NCBI RefSeq assembly: GCF_018860545.1
Contig: NZ_JAHKPN010000011.1
Coordinates: 62,001 to 126,000, forward strand
Source of the DNA: Winogradskyella psychrotolerans
GTDB taxonomy: Bacteria; Bacteroidota; Bacteroidia; Flavobacteriales; Flavobacteriaceae
Direction of reading: 5' to 3'
Length of the DNA: 64,000 nucleotides
Shown one piece after another: positions 55,762 to 64,000 of the stretch; within the stretch, counting starts at the first letter, position 1, and each line of letters opens with the position of its first letter. The translations under genes and the position numbers were made by a program. The notes under the pieces are model-generated. The model was not told where the DNA came from, made no database searches, and was given only the letters and a program-made list of their open reading frames with translations.

Positions 55762-56571
55762 TTATAATTCAGCAGCCATCTGTAACTGTAATTCTTCAGC
55801 TTTCTGAGCAGCAGCTTCCGCGAAATTATCATCTTGAGAAGCGTAAATAATACCTCTAGACGAATTAATTAACAAGCCAACAGCGTCATTCATGCCATAT
55901 TTGCAAACGTCTTGAAGGTTTCCACCTTGGGCTCCAACACCAGGCACTAACAAAAAGCTATCTGGAATAATTTGTCTGATATCGCCTAAAAACTCCGCTT
56001 TAGTGGCACCAACCACATACATTAGGTTTTCAGAATTTGTCCAAGACTTAGACGTCTCTAATACCTGTTTGTACAACTCTACTCCATCAACGGTTTTAGT
56101 TTGAAAATCAAAAGCGCCTTGGTTAGAAGTTAAAGCTAAAAGAATAGTGTGTTTGTCTTCAAAGGCTAAAAAAGGTTCTACGGAATCTTTTCCCATATAT
56201 GGTGCAACCGTTACACTATCGAAACCTAAATCTTCAAAAAACGCCTTAGCATACATGGTGCTTGTATTACCGATATCTCCACGTTTGGCGTCGGCAATAG
56301 TATAAATTTCAGGATGATTATCGTTGAGATAGTTAATTGTTTTTTCTAAAGCTTGCCAACCTTTTATACCGTAAGCTTCGTAAAATGCTGTATTAGGTTT
56401 GTACGCCACACAAAGGTGATGTGTCGCATCTATAATGCCTTTATTAAAAGCGAAGATGGGATCTTCTTCTTTTAATAAATGCTTTGGAATTTTATTTAAA
56501 TCGACATCCAATCCTATGCAAAGGAAGGATTTCTTTTTATGGATTTGTTGTATGAGTTTGTTCGTTGTCAT
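55762..56571 (-). CDS. pyrF: Orotidine 5'-phosphate decarboxylase
   Basis: 269 aa, the longer (type 2) form of OMP decarboxylase. The catalytic Asp/Lys array is [17 protein letters not shown], with [29 protein letters not shown] and [11 protein letters not shown]. It makes UMP. Its ATG overlaps the lepB stop by 4 bp, so the two are translationally coupled. Confidence 0.96.
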   Translation of the reverse strand: MTTNKLIQQIHKKKSFLCIGLDVDLNKIPKHLLKEEDPIFAFNKGIIDATHHLCVAYKPNTAFYEAYGIKGWQALEKTINYLNDNHPEIYTIADAKRGDIGNTSTMYAKAFFEDLGFDSVTVAPYMGKDSVEPFLAFEDKHTILLALTSNQGAFDFQTKTVDGVELYKQVLETSKSWTNSENLMYVVGATKAEFLGDIRQIIPDSFLLVPGVGAQGGNLQDVCKYGMNDAVGLLINSSRGIIYASQDDNFAEAAAQKAEELQLQMAAEL

Positions 56572-57239
56572 TTATAAGTAAATAAAACAGTTCCTAAAAT
56601 TTCATCTTTATCGACAAGACCTCTGTATCTGGAATCAAGTGAATTATCCCTGTTATCACCAGAGAAAAAGTATTTTCCTTTTGGTAATGCTACTGGTCCG
56701 AAGTCACTTACCGTCCAATCTTGATGTGCTCCAAAAATTTCTTTTGAAAGATTCGAATTTCCAATATTTGTTATTCTATTCAATTGAACAGGTAATGTTT
56801 CAACAAATGAATCATCTAAAAAGGCAGTTATAGAATCCCTAAAGTGATACTTAAAAAAATCTGTATCGTTAATTTGATCTTTAACATAAGTGTCAAATAT
56901 AAATGGTGAAATTTTATACCCAAACCTTAAGTCAATATTCTCATCTATATTTATATTGTTGACAAAGTAATAACCATTTTTACATTCTAAAGTATCACCA
57001 GGTTGCGCTATTAATCGTTTAACTATAGTCCAACCATCTAAACTATCTGAAAATTTGAAATAAGCAAAATCAAGTCGATCAGGTCTTTTTAGACTTGAAC
57101 CAATTATTCTAGAACCAACAGTTAAAGTCGGTTCATTTGAACTTGAGGGTATTGCATAAACTCTAAATACTCCCGACATTCTAAACAGAACGTATAAAAC
57201 AACTAAAATTGCTATTGCAAAAAGTACTTTTTTCTTCAT
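56568..57239 (-). CDS. lepB: Signal peptidase I
   Basis: 223 aa, family S26. One N-terminal membrane anchor (residues 5-20) is followed by [10 protein letters not shown] with nucleophile S34, [12 protein letters not shown] with general base K74, and [12 protein letters not shown] near the C-terminus. The usual Met after the nucleophile is Asn. It cleaves signal peptides on the outer face of the inner membrane. The prfA terminator ends exactly at its start codon, so the 5' untranslated region must be very short or the gene depends on readthrough. Confidence 0.93.
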   Translation of the reverse strand: MKKKVLFAIAILVVLYVLFRMSGVFRVYAIPSSSNEPTLTVGSRIIGSSLKRPDRLDFAYFKFSDSLDGWTIVKRLIAQPGDTLECKNGYYFVNNINIDENIDLRFGYKISPFIFDTYVKDQINDTDFFKYHFRDSITAFLDDSFVETLPVQLNRITNIGNSNLSKEIFGAHQDWTVSDFGPVALPKGKYFFSGDNRDNSLDSRYRGLVDKDEILGTVLFTYK

Positions 57240-57261
57240 AAAAAAAGCCTCAAACGAGGCT
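57240..57261 (-). terminator. Terminator between prfA and lepB
   Basis: On the minus strand AGCCTC-GTTT-GAGGCT is followed by T's running directly into the lepB ATG (57239). The stem is 57246-57251 and 57256-57261. It begins six bases after the prfA stop codon. Confidence 0.8.
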
Positions 57262-57266
57262 CTAAT

Positions 57267-58343
57267 TTAAATCACATCATCATTAGCCTTCAACAATTCT
57301 GTGTTTTCAGCTAACATTAATTCGTCTATGATTTTTTGAATATCACCGTTAATAATATTAGATAAATCGTAAAGCGTTAAACCAATTCTATGGTCCGTTA
57401 CTCGTCCTTGTGGATAGTTGTAGGTCCTAATCTTAGCAGATCTATCACCAGAACTCACCATACTTTTACGCTTTTCAGAATCTGCAGCTTGTTGTTTCGC
57501 TAATTCTAAATCGTATAAACGTGAACGTAATACCTTTAAGGCTTTCTCTAAGTTTTTATGTGATGATTTCTGATCCTGACAGCTTACAATCATTCCTGTT
57601 GGTTCGTGATGTAACTTAATAGCCGAGTACGTTGTATTTACCGACTGACCTCCAGGTCCGGTTGATGTGGTACGCTCAATACGCACTTCCGTCATGTCTA
57701 ATTCATAATCAAACTCTTCTGCTTCTGGCAATACCATAACCGTCGCAGCACTGGTGTGCACACGACCTTGAGTTTCTGTTTGAGGTACACGTTGTACACG
57801 GTGTACACCAGCTTCAAACTTTAAAGTACCGTAAACATCTTCGCCAGACACTTCAAAAATGATCTCTTTAAAGCCACCTGAAGTACCATCACTCTGACTT
57901 ACCACGTCTACTTTCCAGCCTTTATCACTGCAATATTTTGAATACATTCGGTATAAATCTCCTGCAAAAATACTCGCTTCGTCTCCACCTGTACCTGCTC
58001 TAACCTCAACAACGACATTTTTAGCATCGTCTGGATCCTTAGGAATCAGCATAAAACGAATCTCTTCTTCAAGCTTCTCAATGGTTTCTTGAGCTTCTTC
58101 AAGTTGCATTTTGGCCATATCTACCATTTCGGCATCAGAGCCATCGGCAATAATTTCTTCGGCTTCAGCAACATTATCTAAGGCTTCTTTATAAATTTCA
58201 CCTTTATCTACAATTAACTTAAGGTCTTTGTATTCCTTCATCAGCTTCGTGTAGCGTTGCTGATCTGATATAATATCGGGTTGAATGATAAGGTCGTTCA
58301 CCTCATCAAAACGTTGTTTTATAATCTGTATTTTCTCTAACAT
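57267..58343 (-). CDS. prfA: Peptide chain release factor 1
   Basis: 358 aa. The GGQ motif is in [38 protein letters not shown] is the domain-2 signature, and [17 protein letters not shown] the conserved C-terminal stretch. It terminates translation at UAA and UAG. A TATTTTTG promoter box lies 22 bp upstream. A hairpin terminator separates it from lepB, so lepB expression may include some prfA readthrough. Confidence 0.97.
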   Translation of the reverse strand: MLEKIQIIKQRFDEVNDLIIQPDIISDQQRYTKLMKEYKDLKLIVDKGEIYKEALDNVAEAEEIIADGSDAEMVDMAKMQLEEAQETIEKLEEEIRFMLIPKDPDDAKNVVVEVRAGTGGDEASIFAGDLYRMYSKYCSDKGWKVDVVSQSDGTSGGFKEIIFEVSGEDVYGTLKFEAGVHRVQRVPQTETQGRVHTSAATVMVLPEAEEFDYELDMTEVRIERTTSTGPGGQSVNTTYSAIKLHHEPTGMIVSCQDQKSSHKNLEKALKVLRSRLYDLELAKQQAADSEKRKSMVSSGDRSAKIRTYNYPQGRVTDHRIGLTLYDLSNIINGDIQKIIDELMLAENTELLKANDDVI

Positions 58344-58364
58344 CTATCTTCAAAAATTGAAGTT

Positions 58365-58372
58365 CAAAAATA
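58365..58372 (-). promoter_or_regulatory. Promoter -7 box for prfA
   Basis: The minus strand reads TATTTTTG, fitting TAnnTTTG, 22 bp upstream of the prfA start. No clear -33 element. Confidence 0.45.
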
Positions 58373-58565
58373 CAATTTTTTTAAGATATAAGAGAGGTTC
58401 CCTTTTAGAATAAAGAACGAAGGCTTGTAAGTTTAAAATGATAGTACTTCGCACTTTTAGTGACTATTATTAAAATCCATAGGCAGGTAAAATAAATTAG
58501 GAAAAGTTACAAGTGAAAACATATTTTAAAAATAAAATGCATAAAACGAACGTTACCTATAAAGT

Positions 58566-58853
58566 ATGTATCGATTCCTAGCTATACTTACATTTTACAG
58601 ACCGTTTGTGGTTTGGTCATTCATTGCAAATGTTATCATCGGATTTTTTAATCCACTTATAGCACCAGCCTTAGTGACTAAATTATTTCTTACGGTTTTT
58701 GCATGGTATTATGTCAGTGAAACTAATAACAAACGAAAACTAACTTTTTATAAAAATTTAGGTATTTCTACTTTAAGGCTTTTTTCCGTTATATTTATTT
58801 TAGACTGCATTTTAACCATTATTTTTATTACTATACTTAAGGAATTCACTTGA
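58566..58853 (+). CDS. Small membrane protein paired with an ABC ATPase
   Basis: 95 aa, not recognised. Three hydrophobic segments are visible (about 5-30, 33-50 and 68-90), with a positively charged loop NNKRKLTFYKN between the second and third. It begins with ATG 58566 and ends seven bases before the ABC ATPase gene, so the two are almost certainly co-expressed. It could be the membrane partner of that ATPase, though it is far smaller than a normal ABC transmembrane domain. Confidence 0.72.
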   Translation: MYRFLAILTFYRPFVVWSFIANVIIGFFNPLIAPALVTKLFLTVFAWYYVSETNNKRKLTFYKNLGISTLRLFSVIFILDCILTIIFITILKEFT

Positions 58854-58860
58854 TAACTAA

Positions 58861-59520
58861 ATGACATTTGAACTAGACAATGTAGAACTTTACTTTAAGC
58901 ACAAGCGCATTTTAAACGGTATTTACCTCAAAGCTGAAACCGGAAAAGTAACCGCTATTTTGGGCAGTAATGGCTGCGGAAAAAGTTGTTTACTCAATAT
59001 CGCTTTTGGAAATCTAAAACCAAAATACAAGCTCCTGAGATTAGATGGCAAACCGCTTTTGAAGCCTTTGTATACCACAGGAATTGCTGTATATCTACCA
59101 CAATATAATTTTATTCCAGATGAAGTAACGTTGTCTTTTGTTTTTAAGTTATATGCTATTAATTGGAATACTTTTATTGAAAATTTTGAGGCATTTTCAA
59201 TCTATAAAAACTCTAAGTTCAATGCCTTGTCAGGAGGTGAAAGACGTATTATTGAAACTTATGTTATTCTAAAAACCCAGAGTAAAATCGTATTTTTAGA
59301 CGAGCCTTTTTCGCATTTATCACCATTACACATCGATACGGTGAAGCAACTTATTGAAGAAGAAAAGAAAGAAAAAGTTATTATTATTTCAGATCATATG
59401 TATCAACATATCATTGAAGCTTCGGATACCATTTATCTATTAAGTAGTGGCACAACAAAGAAGGTTAAACAGCTCACTGAACTTGAAGATTACAAATATT
59501 TAAGTGAAGGTACTTTATGA
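58861..59520 (+). CDS. ABC-type ATPase of unknown transporter
   Basis: 219 aa. Walker A GSNGCGKS (35-42), Q-loop YLPQYNF, signature LSGGERR, Walker B IVFLDEPFSHLSPLH and H-loop IIISDHMYQH are complete. The segment after Walker A (NIAFGNLKPKYKLLRLDGKPLLKPLYTTGIAVYLPQ) is not typical of common importers or drug exporters. It pairs with the 95-residue membrane protein before it. The DUF3078 gene follows in the convergent direction 6 bp away. Function unknown. Confidence 0.85.
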   Translation: MTFELDNVELYFKHKRILNGIYLKAETGKVTAILGSNGCGKSCLLNIAFGNLKPKYKLLRLDGKPLLKPLYTTGIAVYLPQYNFIPDEVTLSFVFKLYAINWNTFIENFEAFSIYKNSKFNALSGGERRIIETYVILKTQSKIVFLDEPFSHLSPLHIDTVKQLIEEEKKEKVIIISDHMYQHIIEASDTIYLLSSGTTKKVKQLTELEDYKYLSEGTL

Positions 59521-59526
59521 AAAGAC

Positions 59527-60531
59527 TTAAGAGGATGAATTCTTTTTTATAATATTATCTAAGTCTACGACAACACCAACACCTAAAATTTGTTTCCATT
59601 GCAATTTTGGACCCACAATAACATTTTCTTCATTAGTCACCTCATTTGTTTCTACTTCAACTTTGATATCATCGTCATACCTAAGATGCGACCCTAAGGT
59701 TGCTTTGACAAATTTATTAACTTTCATATCTAAGTTAAGCTCCCACTCTAAATCTATATTCCCAAAACTATTAATATAATCGGTATACAAGCGCAGAAGA
59801 CTGGTGATTTTAATATTCTCAAACACCTCTTCTTCGTACTGATTGGTTAACAAAATCCCCAATTCTTGTCTTACTTTTTTTCCATCTCTAAGAATATTGC
59901 CTTCTAAATCATAGATAGCTGGGTCCACTCCAAAAGCTCCTTTATTCGCTAAATCATCATCTAACACAAATGTAGTTTTTAACGTAAATGGAGACGCGTA
60001 AAAAGACATACGCTCTATAAATCGTCCATACTCCATTCCTACACCAAAAAACATGTAACCAGGTGCCAAAAATTTTGAAATAGCATCATCTCTATTCGGA
60101 TAACTATATCCATTAGCTAATTGCGAATTAAAACTAAACTTCGCCGAATAAAACCAATTACTTTTTGGGTCTATCTCTAATCCAACATTAGAAATCACCT
60201 CTATAACATCTTCCGTTTTTCTAATATTTAAATCCTCTTGCTTATTTAAACCGTAACGAATATTAAAATTAGAATTCCAATACCATTTTTCTTGTTTGTA
60301 TTTCGCTTCTGCTATTCCGGTTACAATACCCGAAATTGAATTGGTACCACCAGCATTCCAGTTTGTAAAAGACACCTGATTAAGCGTTAGGCCAACTTCT
60401 TTTTTAGTTCTCCAACCTAATTGAATAGGTTCATTTTTTTTCTTTTGAAAGTATAAGGAATCTGGTTGTGCAAAAAGCACACTAGAACATAAGACAAATA
60501 AACTAAATATAAACCAAGAATAGTTTTTCAT
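59527..60531 (-). CDS. DUF3078 outer-membrane protein
   Basis: 334 aa. A signal peptide (MKNYSWFIFSLFVLCSSVLFA) is followed by the DUF3078 pattern: WRTKKEVGLTLNQVSFTNWNAGGTNSISGI, KWYWNSNFNIRYGLNK, WFYSAKFSFNSQLANGYSYPNRD and KFLAPGYMFFGVGMEYG. Alternating aromatic strands suggest a beta-barrel in the outer membrane. It lies 11 bp downstream of purM and is probably in the same transcript. Confidence 0.9.
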   Translation of the reverse strand: MKNYSWFIFSLFVLCSSVLFAQPDSLYFQKKKNEPIQLGWRTKKEVGLTLNQVSFTNWNAGGTNSISGIVTGIAEAKYKQEKWYWNSNFNIRYGLNKQEDLNIRKTEDVIEVISNVGLEIDPKSNWFYSAKFSFNSQLANGYSYPNRDDAISKFLAPGYMFFGVGMEYGRFIERMSFYASPFTLKTTFVLDDDLANKGAFGVDPAIYDLEGNILRDGKKVRQELGILLTNQYEEEVFENIKITSLLRLYTDYINSFGNIDLEWELNLDMKVNKFVKATLGSHLRYDDDIKVEVETNEVTNEENVIVGPKLQWKQILGVGVVVDLDNIIKKNSSS

Positions 60532-60542
60532 GTTTAAAAAAA

Positions 60543-61721
60543 TTAATATGTAAATGTGCCGTATTCAGTATTAATGGTGAGTTGCTTCTTATCTGAAGCT
60601 TCTACGCGACCAATAATTTTAGCATCTACATTAAACGATTTTGAAATCTCAATAATAGAATTTGCCACCTCTGGTTTTACGTATAATTCCATACGATGAC
60701 CACAGTTAAATACTTGATACATTTCTTTCCAATCCGTTTTAGATTGCTCTTGAATGAGTTTAAATAACGGTGGAACTTGGAACATATTATCTTTTACGAT
60801 ATGAAGTTCATCAATGAAATGAAGGATTTTTGTTTGCGCTCCTCCACTGCAGTGCACCATACCATGTATAGAGTCACTATTGTAATTATTTAGAATTGCT
60901 TTAATAATTGGAGCATAAGTTCGTGTTGGTGACAATACTAACTTACCGGCATCTATTGGTGCATCTTCAACAGCATCTGTTAATTTTGTTTGACCTGAAT
61001 ACACTAATTCTTCTGGCACAGCAGCATCAAAACTTTCTGGATATTTTTCGGCTAAATATTTTGAAAACACATCGTGTCTTGCAGACGTTAGGCCATTACT
61101 TCCCATTCCACCGTTATAGCTAGTTTCATAAGATGCTTGTCCAAAAGACTCTAGACCTACAATAACATCACCTGCAACAATATTAGCATTATCAATAACG
61201 TCAGAGCGCTTCATACGTGCTGTAACTGTAGAATCTACAATTATAGTACGGACTAAATCTCCTACATCTGCAGTTTCACCTCCAGTAGAGTGAATAGTAA
61301 CTCCAAATGATTTTAAATCCGCTATTAATTCTTCGGTCCCGTTAATAATTGCAGAAATAACTTCTCCTGGAATCAAATTTTTGTTTCTTCCAATAGTAGA
61401 AGATAACATTATATTATCCGCAGCGCCTACACATAATAAATCGTCAATATTCATAATTAACGCATCTTGTGCAATACCTTTCCAAACTGAAATATCTCCA
61501 GTTTCTTTCCAATACATGTACGCTAATGACGACTTTGTACCGGCTCCATCCGCATGCATTATTAAACAATAATCGTTATCATTGGTTAAATAATCTGGAA
61601 CGATTTTACAAAACGCTTTAGGAAACAACCCTTTATCTATATTTTTTATAGCGTTATGAACGTCCTCTTTTGAAGCGGAAACTCCTCTTTGCGCATATCT
61701 TTTACTCACCGAATTACTCAT
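60543..61721 (-). CDS. purM: Phosphoribosylformylglycinamidine cyclo-ligase
   Basis: 392 aa. It forms AIR from FGAM with ATP. ALIMNIDDLLCVGA, STGGETADVGDLVRT, GLESFGQ and the late NCGHRMELYV segment (the FNxGxGM region of PurM) are recognisable. The length near 390 rather than 345 is usual in Bacteroidota. The N-terminus SNSVSKRYAQRGVSASKEDVHNAI looks complete. TATTTTTG upstream at 61748-61755 is a likely promoter box. Confidence 0.94.
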   Translation of the reverse strand: MSNSVSKRYAQRGVSASKEDVHNAIKNIDKGLFPKAFCKIVPDYLTNDNDYCLIMHADGAGTKSSLAYMYWKETGDISVWKGIAQDALIMNIDDLLCVGAADNIMLSSTIGRNKNLIPGEVISAIINGTEELIADLKSFGVTIHSTGGETADVGDLVRTIIVDSTVTARMKRSDVIDNANIVAGDVIVGLESFGQASYETSYNGGMGSNGLTSARHDVFSKYLAEKYPESFDAAVPEELVYSGQTKLTDAVEDAPIDAGKLVLSPTRTYAPIIKAILNNYNSDSIHGMVHCSGGAQTKILHFIDELHIVKDNMFQVPPLFKLIQEQSKTDWKEMYQVFNCGHRMELYVKPEVANSIIEISKSFNVDAKIIGRVEASDKKQLTINTEYGTFTY

Positions 61722-61747
61722 TGTACAGTTTATTAAGGTTGGTGATG

Positions 61748-61755
61748 CAAAAATA
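61748..61755 (-). promoter_or_regulatory. Promoter -7 box for purM
   Basis: The minus strand reads TATTTTTG, fitting TAnnTTTG, about 27 bp upstream of the purM ATG. It lies in the short gap after the outer-membrane barrel gene. Confidence 0.45.
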
Positions 61756-61765
61756 AGGATTGCGT

Positions 61766-62440
61766 TTAATTATAAGGAATGATTAGGTTGGAATTAATGA
61801 CAGTTTTCATTTTTCGTCTCAACGCTTCCTTTTTCTTATTACCTCCGAAGTAAATATTAAGACCTAATCCAGCTCTGATTATGGCATCATCTGTATCTCC
61901 TAAAACAAGATTATCTAAGTGATTGTCTGTAAAGAAATAATTGTATTCCCCAAAAATTTTGAGGCCAACACCTTCTATTAATAAAAATTCGAGACCTAAA
62001 CCTCCTTGTACTTTTGTCTCGGTACTTTCCAAATAATTTGTGGAGTTGTAACCACCTCCGGCATATATTAGTGGTGACACATTTCTAAATGGACTTATGA
62101 GATATTCCAAATTTATATCGAAAGACATAAAACCTTCATTAAACACATCTTTTACAGCAACATTGTATTTATTATATGTGATATTGAGATTTAAATGACT
62201 TGTAAGATGATGTTTATATCCTGCTCTAAAATAGAGTTCATACTCAGCATCGGAATAATCCACTTCGCTACTTGCAGAACCTGCCGCAAATTCTACAGCG
62301 TGAGACCCTCGTTTTTCGAAAAATTTAAACCGTTTGGCAATTGCTTTATCATCTCGATCATTAGTGTCTTGAGCATGTATTGAATTAACACACACTAAAG
62401 TCAATAAAACACTCAAAGAAACACAAACCCTAAAAACCAT
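61766..62440 (-). CDS. Outer-membrane beta-barrel protein
   Basis: 224 aa. A signal peptide ends at IHAQ. The body is a series of amphipathic strands with aromatic belts (AEYELYFRAGYKHHLTSHLNLNITYNKYNVAV, PLIYAGGGYNSTNYLES, VGLKIFGEYNYFFTDN, IIRAGLGLNIYFGG), typical of small OmpX/W-like barrels. The C-terminal stretch RRKMKTVINSNLIIPYN resembles the end of CsgG-associated barrel proteins of Bacteroidota, a link I cannot confirm. Likely monocistronic. Confidence 0.78.
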   Translation of the reverse strand: MVFRVCVSLSVLLTLVCVNSIHAQDTNDRDDKAIAKRFKFFEKRGSHAVEFAAGSASSEVDYSDAEYELYFRAGYKHHLTSHLNLNITYNKYNVAVKDVFNEGFMSFDINLEYLISPFRNVSPLIYAGGGYNSTNYLESTETKVQGGLGLEFLLIEGVGLKIFGEYNYFFTDNHLDNLVLGDTDDAIIRAGLGLNIYFGGNKKKEALRRKMKTVINSNLIIPYN

Positions 62441-62512
62441 AAGTCACTCATTAGCAATTAGAAAGAGTACAATATAGGAAAATATTTATTTCAGAAAACA
62501 CTAATTTGAGAC

Positions 62513-62547
62513 AAAAAAAAGATAAAACCGAGTTATCGATTTTATCT
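62513..62547 (-). terminator. Rho-independent terminator of the small secreted peptide gene
   Basis: AGATAAAA (62520-62527) pairs with TTTTATCT (62540-62547). On the minus strand the stem is followed by eight T's. It lies about 40 bp beyond the stop codon of the 47-residue peptide gene. Confidence 0.78.
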
Positions 62548-62586
62548 TATAGATTTAATAGGTCAAAAGACCCTAACAATTTTGTC

Positions 62587-62730
62587 TTAATTTTTAAGAT
62601 CTGTTGGTAGCTTTACTTGGATACTTGCCACATTATCATTGCTGACATTATTCAATTCATCCGAATTGTCTTGAGACAAAATAAGCGTCGCCCCAACAAG
62701 AATTGCTACACTAAGTAGTAACTTTTTCAT
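62587..62730 (-). CDS. Small secreted peptide
   Basis: A 47-codon frame starts MKKLLLSVAILVGATLILSQ and ends with TAA, followed by a clear terminator. The first 20 residues form a signal peptide. The remaining 27 (rich in Asn and Asp, ending VKLPTDLKN) would be the mature peptide. I do not recognise it. ATG, signal and own terminator together support a real gene. Confidence 0.65.
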   Translation of the reverse strand: MKKLLLSVAILVGATLILSQDNSDELNNVSNDNVASIQVKLPTDLKN

Positions 62731-62888
62731 TTTTACAAATATTGATTAATAGCCCTACAAAAATAAGAAATAAACGTATTCTTAAATTGACTATGATCAA
62801 ATATTTAACATGATTTGAGCACCTTTTCGACAACTCGTTTAATGTCATCGACCAACTACATAAAACCCAAAATTAACGCGTCCCACTG

Positions 62889-62904
62889 TACGTATATATA
62901 CGTA
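62889..62904. promoter_or_regulatory. Perfect 16-bp palindrome upstream of the small peptide gene
   Basis: TACGTATATATACGTA is fully symmetrical. It lies between the 3' end of the glutamine synthetase gene and the small peptide gene, about 160 bp before the latter's start. It could be an operator or a short terminator-like stem. Nothing else in the window matches it. Confidence 0.35.
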
Positions 62905-62955
62905 TTTCATCGAATAAAAATAATGACGAATGCCCACCTAATTGCATCATTTATA

Positions 62956-64000
62956 TCATTTTGTAAACAAAAGCTCTCTATATTTGGTTAATGGCCATAA
63001 TTCATCATCAATCATTATCTCTAATTTATCACAATGATATCTAATATCTTGAAATAAAGGCTTCACTTTATTGCAATAACCATCTGCTTTCTTCTCTAAA
63101 TTCGTTTCCTTATTACATACTTTTCGCTCTTCTGTCATCTTTGTTACCGTAGAGTTAATCGTTTCAATATGTTCCGAAATTTCTTCAATAAGAACCAACT
63201 GTGCTTTTGCAAAATCTTTAAAGCGATCACCATAAATCGTTTTTAAACCTGTTACATTTTTAATTAAAATATTCTGGTATCTTACTGCTGTTGGTACAAC
63301 ATGATTTCTAGCAATATCTCCAATAACTCTGCTCTCTATTTGAATATGATGGATGTAATCTTCCATTTCAATTTCGTAGCGCGATTCAGATTCTATTTTA
63401 TTCATGACTCCCAAACTTTGAAAAAGCTCAATGCTCGATTTAGCTTTCTTAATTTGAAGAGCTTCAGGTGTGGTTTTATTATTACTTAACCTTCGTTTTT
63501 TCGCTTCCTCTTCCCATGCCTCACTATAACCATTGCCTTCAAAAAGAATAGCCTTCGAGGTTTTAATATACTCTCTTAAAACATTAAATATAGCATCATC
63601 CTTTTTCATTGACTTCTTATCGATTAATTCATCGACTTCAATTTTAAAATCTATGAGCTGTTTTGCAACTATGGTACTTAAAACTGTCATTGGATTAGCA
63701 CAGTTGGCTGTAGACCCCACCGCTCTAAACTCAAATTTATTACCTGTAAAAGCAAATGATGACGTTCTATTCCTATCCGTATTATCTAATATAACTTCAG
63801 GTATTTTACCAACGACATTCAGTTTTAGGTCTGTGATTTCCTTAGGAGATAATTTTCCTTTCGGCACCGTTTCTAATTCTGCCAGCACCTTAGTGAGTTG
63901 ATCTCCAATAAAAATAGAAATAATCGCAGGAGGTGCTTCATTAGCACCTAAACGATGGTCGTTACTTGCTGAAGCAATAGCTGCGCGTAATAATTCTTCA
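62956..64000 (-). CDS. glnN: Glutamine synthetase type III, 3' part
   Basis: The frame enters from beyond the window end and stops at 62956, giving about 348 C-terminal residues of a roughly 720-residue enzyme. NDHRLGANEAPPAIISIFIG and DRNRTSSFAFTGNKFEFRAVGSTANCANPMTVLSTIVA are signature parts of the GSIII active site. The helical C-terminal extension typical of type III follows (YNKVKPLFQDIRYHCDKLE-like). It makes glutamine from glutamate and ammonia. The ATG at 63888 inside the frame is internal, not the start. Confidence 0.93.
   Translation of the reverse strand, partial: EELLRAAIASASNDHRLGANEAPPAIISIFIGDQLTKVLAELETVPKGKLSPKEITDLKLNVVGKIPEVILDNTDRNRTSSFAFTGNKFEFRAVGSTANCANPMTVLSTIVAKQLIDFKIEVDELIDKKSMKKDDAIFNVLREYIKTSKAILFEGNGYSEAWEEEAKKRRLSNNKTTPEALQIKKAKSSIELFQSLGVMNKIESESRYEIEMEDYIHHIQIESRVIGDIARNHVVPTAVRYQNILIKNVTGLKTIYGDRFKDFAKAQLVLIEEISEHIETINSTVTKMTEERKVCNKETNLEKKADGYCNKVKPLFQDIRYHCDKLEIMIDDELWPLTKYRELLFTK

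Overview
The window looks like chromosomal DNA of a marine-type member of the Flavobacteriaceae (Bacteroidota). It is AT-rich, promoter -7 boxes fit the Bacteroidota form TAnnTTTG, and the gene content is typical of that group: type III glutamine synthetase, IcmF, DUF3078 and DUF4197 proteins, a SigZ-like sigma factor, a YpdA-like reductase, and MacB/FtsX-type permeases of about 800 residues. I see no rRNA, tRNA, CRISPR array, phage or insertion sequence.

Layout. 33-12115 (minus) is an ABC efflux system: a HlyD-like adaptor, one LolD/MacB-type ATPase and four paralogous large permeases in a row. A divergent pair at 12323-15008 (plus), an NtrC-family response regulator and its histidine kinase, probably controls it. 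Nearly the same promoter-plus-operator module stands before the adaptor gene and again before the last permease. 15005-18290 (minus) holds a DsbD-like reductase and two rhodanese proteins. 18532-19562 is a MarR-YceI operon. 19648-26181 is the tryptophan operon trpEGDCFB. It starts with a leader peptide carrying three consecutive Trp codons and a classical attenuator, has small palindromes in most of its gene junctions, and has no trpA next to trpB.

26312-37289 has an FtsE-like ATPase followed by a surface-polysaccharide cluster: four glycosyltransferases, an FdtA-like ketoisomerase, a DegT-family aminotransferase, two flippases, an Fe(II)/2-oxoglutarate dioxygenase and a FemAB/GNAT-like transferase. 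37439-46519 is a mixed housekeeping stretch (typA, kdsA, a ypdA-like gene, an Lrp regulator, a lone helicase domain, a SigZ-like sigma factor, osmC). It includes an unlisted 33-residue metallothionein-like gene just upstream of the sigma factor. 46677-64000 holds icmF, purU, an OmpA-like protein, a TlpA-like thioredoxin, a DUF4197 lipoprotein, a small gene broken at a run of nine A's, lepB-pyrF, prfA, an unfamiliar ABC ATPase with a small membrane protein, DUF3078, purM, an outer-membrane barrel, a 47-residue secreted peptide and the 3' part of a type III glutamine synthetase gene.

Most interesting: (1) the WWW leader peptide with its mutually exclusive antiterminator and terminator before trpE; (2) the duplicated sigma-54-like promoter and tandem operator module in the efflux cluster, with a GAFTDA regulator and four permeases; (3) the cysteine-rich mini-protein coupled to a sigma factor that itself ends in a cysteine-rich tail; (4) the homopolymer frameshift in a small conserved-looking gene. 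All assignments come from reading the sequence. No database search was run.
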